From positions 13,392,854 to 13,456,853 of the forward strand of contig CP093830.1 in the NCBI GenBank assembly GCA_033063855.1: a DNA stretch of 64,000 bases, in the 5' to 3' direction. Positions 60,432 through 64,000 of this stretch are shown in pieces. Each line of letters starts with the position of its first letter. Position 1 is the stretch's first letter. The notes below the pieces were generated by a model. It did not search any database. It saw only the letters and a list, made by a program, of their open reading frames with translations, and was not told where the DNA came from. This DNA comes from Smittia aterrima. Taxonomy: Eukaryota > Arthropoda > Insecta > Diptera > Chironomidae. The translations under genes and the position numbers were made by a program.

Positions 60432-61697
60432 ATGATGGAAAGTTTAGCACCGGCTGCAACTAAGAAAATTTCAATGAAGAGCAATTCAGCGGAGGAAACA
60501 GGAGTTTCAAATAGTGAACCACACAAGAAAATCGTGAAATTAACCGAGTTCACTGAGAATAGCGGGCTGAGTGAGAATAAAATGGATCCCTTGGAATATT
60601 TTGCACGCTTCCTTGACATTCCCGAGATGATTCTTCAACATTTTAGCGGAAAAGAACTGCTAAGGCTTACAGAAGTCAGTCCCACTTACTACAACTGTAT
60701 CGCTTCTTCAAAAACCATCATGAAGAAGATAAAAGTGATCCTCAATGAATATTACAGGCTATACCCGGAAGATTACAATTTGCTGAAGAATAGCTCGAGA
60801 CAATATCAAAACATTGAAGTTTTGAATCACTCAGTAACTATTGCGCCGCTGCTTTTAAAAATTTTTTTGGAGAAGTCTCACGATTGGAAAAATGTTAAAG
60901 TCATCGACACTGGCTTTGGAAGTGAACAGGATCTGTGGAAATTTCTTTCATCGATCGAGTTAACAGTGGAAAGCCTTTGTCTTGATGGCGTTGCTGTACG
61001 GAGAGATGCTCCGAAACTAATTCTCGAAGCTTTAACATTTCCCAAGCTAAAGCATTTTGAGATTAAGTATAAAAATTACGGACCACCAGATACCAACAAA
61101 TCGGCAATGAAAATGCTCCTAAGCTTTCAAAAGCTTACAAGTCTTAAGCTTTACTCACAAAACATCAATCAAATGTTTAAGGATGAATCCTGGAAACGAT
61201 TTGAATTCAAACTCAAGAGCTTTGCGATGTTCTCTTCACATCACACAAATTTCCTTTCGTCAGCTGATCATGTCAACTTTCAGAACTTCCTTAAATCCCA
61301 AAGCGACCAACTCGAAAAGTTGACGATTGAAATAGACTGCGACAGTGAGGCATTCAACTTTATCATGAACATGCCTAAACTCAAGAGCTTGAGCTTAAAA
61401 AAGTATCCTCCGGTTTTGTATCATAAAGAATCATTAACGATCACTGATCTGACAATAAGCGGTCCTAATATGCCTGCTAAAGCCTTCAAAGATTTGTTGA
61501 AATGTATGCCGAACGTTAAAAGACTAAGCATCTCTTTTTTCTATCAAAAACATGTTCATGTTTTGCTAAGATCGAACATGAAGTTGGACGAATTGAGAGT
61601 TAATCGCACAAGTGGAAAGCTTGGATATGAATTAACAGAAATAAGCAAAAAGGTAATTATAGCTGGAATGGAATGGGAAGCTATTTCCTCCATTTAA
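60432..61697 (+). CDS. F-box/LRR-like protein 2
   Basis: A single coding exon of 421 aa, starting at ATG 60432 (ACCATGATGG); an upstream in-frame TTG was not used. The F-box region is almost the same as in the neighbour (MDPLEYFARFLDIPEMIL, then GKELLRLTEV), while the leucine-rich part differs strongly (MPKLKSLSLKKYP, MPNVKRLSISF). The N-terminal linker EPHKKIVKLTEFTEN is also shared. So the Skp1-binding end is conserved and the substrate end has diverged. A 5' UTR intron ending in TTAAAG before 60422 is likely. Two AATAAA signals follow near 61720 and 61735. Confidence 0.78.
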   Translation: MMESLAPAATKKISMKSNSAEETGVSNSEPHKKIVKLTEFTENSGLSENKMDPLEYFARFLDIPEMILQHFSGKELLRLTEVSPTYYNCIASSKTIMKKIKVILNEYYRLYPEDYNLLKNSSRQYQNIEVLNHSVTIAPLLLKIFLEKSHDWKNVKVIDTGFGSEQDLWKFLSSIELTVESLCLDGVAVRRDAPKLILEALTFPKLKHFEIKYKNYGPPDTNKSAMKMLLSFQKLTSLKLYSQNINQMFKDESWKRFEFKLKSFAMFSSHHTNFLSSADHVNFQNFLKSQSDQLEKLTIEIDCDSEAFNFIMNMPKLKSLSLKKYPPVLYHKESLTITDLTISGPNMPAKAFKDLLKCMPNVKRLSISFFYQKHVHVLLRSNMKLDELRVNRTSGKLGYELTEISKKVIIAGMEWEAISSI

Positions 61698-61820
61698 ATG
61701 TAAGCCTGTAACTTCAGAAATAAAACGAATCCAAATAAAGAATCAGAAATTTATTTTCAACGCTAAACGAATCTTTGTTATTTTAAATTTGTGTAAATAA
61801 TAAAAATGAAACGACCCGAT

Positions 61821-61834
61821 TGCGAAACATGACC
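61821..61834. repeat. Copy 3 of the 14-base string, upstream of TMEM104
   Basis: The same string as at 58492 and 60200, here 81 bp before the TMEM104 start codon. Confidence 0.8.
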
Positions 61835-61915
61835 AAGAAATACAAAGTCATCAAATATCAAATATTTCTTGCTGTTGTTCAAGTTATGAGCAAAGTTTAT
61901 TATTAGTTGCTAGAA

Positions 61916-63700
61916 ATGGATGAATATCCAACTTGGGTAAGTGAATATTTCACAAGAATCATTTGATAAATTTTAATTTCTCGATTTCTTTGTCCAAGGT
62001 TGGTTTTGTTTTCGTTTTTAATCTGATTGTAGGGACAGGCTCGTTGATACTTCCTGCTGCGTTTGCAAAGACCGGATGGCTTCTATCTTCAGTTCTCATC
62101 ATCTTTTTAGCCTTCTCATCTTATCTGACAGTGACATTCGTCATCGAAGCTTTGAGCTGTTCCAACGCAATTTTAAAAGTAAATAGGACAATGCACTTTC
62201 ATTTTTGTTTAAAGTCAAGGTCCCTTATTATCAACGACATTGACCCTCGACCTCACAAAATTGTCAAAATATTTAATATTTTTTATCAATCTTTTAGTGG
62301 AGGCGACTGCAGTTCTTGAAACGAGAGAGGGTGAGTTAATCAAGGCCACTTTTGGTCAGATTTGTTTAATCAACAACTGTGACTCATGTCTTCACTTTCG
62401 TGACCTAAATTTACAGCCTATCAATGCTACGCGAGATTCTCGTCGACATGAAATTGAAAGCGATTCGTCCGATGAGTCAGACGATGAAATGCGATCGCTG
62501 TTGGAACAAAATGACTCGAACAACATAGCAATCGAGAATACTCCACTAACAATCGAAACGAGCAACTTCTACACGCTGAGTGAGAAAGTTGAGCTCGGCG
62601 AGATGTCAACGATTTTCTTTCCACCTCTGGGCTCGATGATGTTCTACATTTGCATCGCCATCTACCTCTACGGAGATCTCTCCATTTATTCAGCTGCTGT
62701 TAGTACAACATTGCGAGACGTCATCTGCGATCGAAATATCAGCATCAATCACACGGTAACTCCAAACGATTCCGTTGTTCTGGCAGAGCCTTGCTGGGCA
62801 GGGCACTACGCAACTCGATTTGATATGTATCGCATTTGTTTGATATTCTTCTCGACATTGATGAGTCCTTGGGTGTTTTTCAACGTGTCAAAAACAAAAT
62901 ACCTTCAGTTCATGACATTATCCTTCCGTTGGCTCTCGTTTTTCATCATGATTACCATCGCCAGCTTCAAAATTATCTTCCCAGTTGAACAAGAGGATTT
63001 GCCTGAACCTCCCATTGCCAACTTTAGCGCGATTCCATTTCTTATCGGGACTTGTATCTACGCGTTCATGAGTCAGCATTCTCTTCCTTCATTGCTTGTG
63101 CCAATCAAAGAAAAAGATAAAATTGGCAAAATAGTTTCACTCGATTACTTCTTAATCGGTTTGCTGTACTTGGTTCTCGCTCTCACGGGAATATTTGCTT
63201 TTAAAGATCTTAAAGATCTTTACACTTTGAATTTTATTCCGACTAGCGATCAGCAGTCAATCGTACTCAAGGGCATCGAGTATTTCCTTACGCTCTTCCC
63301 AGTTTTAACTCTAACGACAAGCTTCCCTATCATTGCAATCACATTGCGTAATAATCTCCAAACTCTCTTCGTGAATAAGCATCAGCTCCAGTCTCAAAAC
63401 TATGTCGTACGTAATATCGTTTTCCCGTTAATGGCAATTATTCCTCCATTCATCGTAACATTCAATACTGAGAATGTCAAGAGCCTAGTCAGCTTCACTG
63501 GCTGCTATGCAGGAGCTTGTATCCAATATTTAATTCCAGTTGCTCTCGTTTACTATTCACGAGAAACTTGTGCGAATATTCTTGGCGAAGGAATCGTCAA
63601 CGAATTCCGCTCGAAATTCCAAAGCAAATATTGGCTCATCATGATTCTAACATGGACTTGTGTCAGCTTGATCTTTGTCACCGTGAATTTGTTCAAATAA
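61916..63700 (+). CDS. TMEM104: TMEM104-family transmembrane transporter
   Basis: Multi-pass membrane protein related to amino-acid transporters (SLC38/AAAP-like fold). Four exons, 61916-61936, 61999-62178, 62298-62330 and 62417-63700, give 505 aa, near the human length (about 496). The first exon has only seven codons (MDEYPTW). The family start follows as VGFVFVFNLIVGTGSLILP. Later landmarks are IYLYGDLSIYSAAV, VSKTKYLQFMTL, YAFMSQHSLPSLL, TTSFPIIAITLRNN and GCYAGACIQYLIPV. An acidic loop (SDSSDESDDEMRSLLEQ) separates the second and third membrane segments. The substrate is not known. Polyadenylation signal at 63747-63752. Confidence 0.93.
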
Positions 63701-63752
63701 TCAATTATTTTAAAGACTGACAAACGTTTCTGATATTGTTTGAGGGAATAAA

Positions 63753-63948
63753 GGTTTTTGAATAAAAAATCTTTTTCATTCCCGGAGCGGATTGCAAACT
63801 TATTAACGAATCATATTTAAGCTGAAAACCAATTAACTCTCGAAAGAAAAAAATTAATGAAAAGTATTTTTTGAAACTGTGAAATTATATTTTTTCGAAT
63901 ATAAAAGAAAATTTAGTTTTATTAATGATTGATCTTGTTTTACTATAA
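63753..63948. other. Convergent 3' region
   Basis: Noncoding AT-rich DNA after TMEM104. A minus-strand polyadenylation signal at 63918-63923 suits the partial frame that follows. Confidence 0.45.
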
Positions 63949-64000
63949 CTAACGGTTCGCTGACTTTCCGATTGCCTGCTTCTCGAGAATTTCTTTTTCA
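63949..64000 (-). CDS. Possible C-terminal end of a further gene (partial)
   Basis: The minus strand reads EKEILEKQAIGKSANR and a TAG stop, continuing past the window edge. A polyadenylation signal lies about 26 bp beyond the stop. The family is not recognisable from sixteen residues, so this is a weak call. Confidence 0.35.
   Translation of the reverse strand, partial: EKEILEKQAIGKSANR

Overview
The window is nuclear DNA of an insect, most likely a nematoceran fly such as a chironomid midge. The reasons are AT-rich DNA, genes broken by 50-100 bp introns with GT-AG ends, a ZAD-type protein, arthropod CBM14 (peritrophin-A) chitin-binding domains, an insect-type GDNF-receptor-like gene and an insect-type hormone-sensitive lipase. 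There is no bacterial, viral or plasmid content. Exon models were built by hand by joining frames at splice sites and checking phase. Layout: bases 1-26,474 hold one very large plus-strand gene, Gfrl (GDNF-family-receptor-like), with about 21 coding exons, two alternative first coding exons that each carry a signal peptide, and a 15-nt microexon. Its long 5' introns make up most of the first 24 kb. Bases 26,475-32,230 are a gene-poor gap. From 32,231 the sequence is gene-dense: minus-strand MED26 (Mediator), TMEM129 (ER ubiquitin ligase), a TRAIP-like RING ligase and a ZAD protein, then plus-strand mitochondrial processing peptidase beta, whose promoter is shared with the ZAD gene. Bases 40,673-48,504 are the most unusual part. 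A tandem duplication copied a segment that began inside the peptidase gene, ran through a secreted repeat-glycoprotein gene, and ended inside a 13-domain chitin-binding protein gene. It left two glycoprotein paralogues (426 and 280 aa, built from N-glycosylation-sequon repeats) separated by a fused pair of pseudogene fragments. The two paralogues have almost identical ends but different internal repeat units (159 and 153 bp), so the repeat cores have been remade since the duplication. Bases 49,054-63,700 hold an NPC2/ML-domain protein, a PAP2-family lipid phosphatase, hormone-sensitive lipase, exocyst Sec5, a 685-bp long-armed inverted-repeat element, two tandem F-box paralogues and a TMEM104 transporter. 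The last bases probably contain the 3' end of another minus-strand gene. The genes do not form one pathway. There is a local cluster of secreted proteins (repeat glycoproteins, chitin-binding protein, NPC2-like) that would fit an extracellular matrix such as the peritrophic matrix, and a local pair of lipid enzymes (PAP2 phosphatase and HSL) transcribed divergently from one 567-bp interval.
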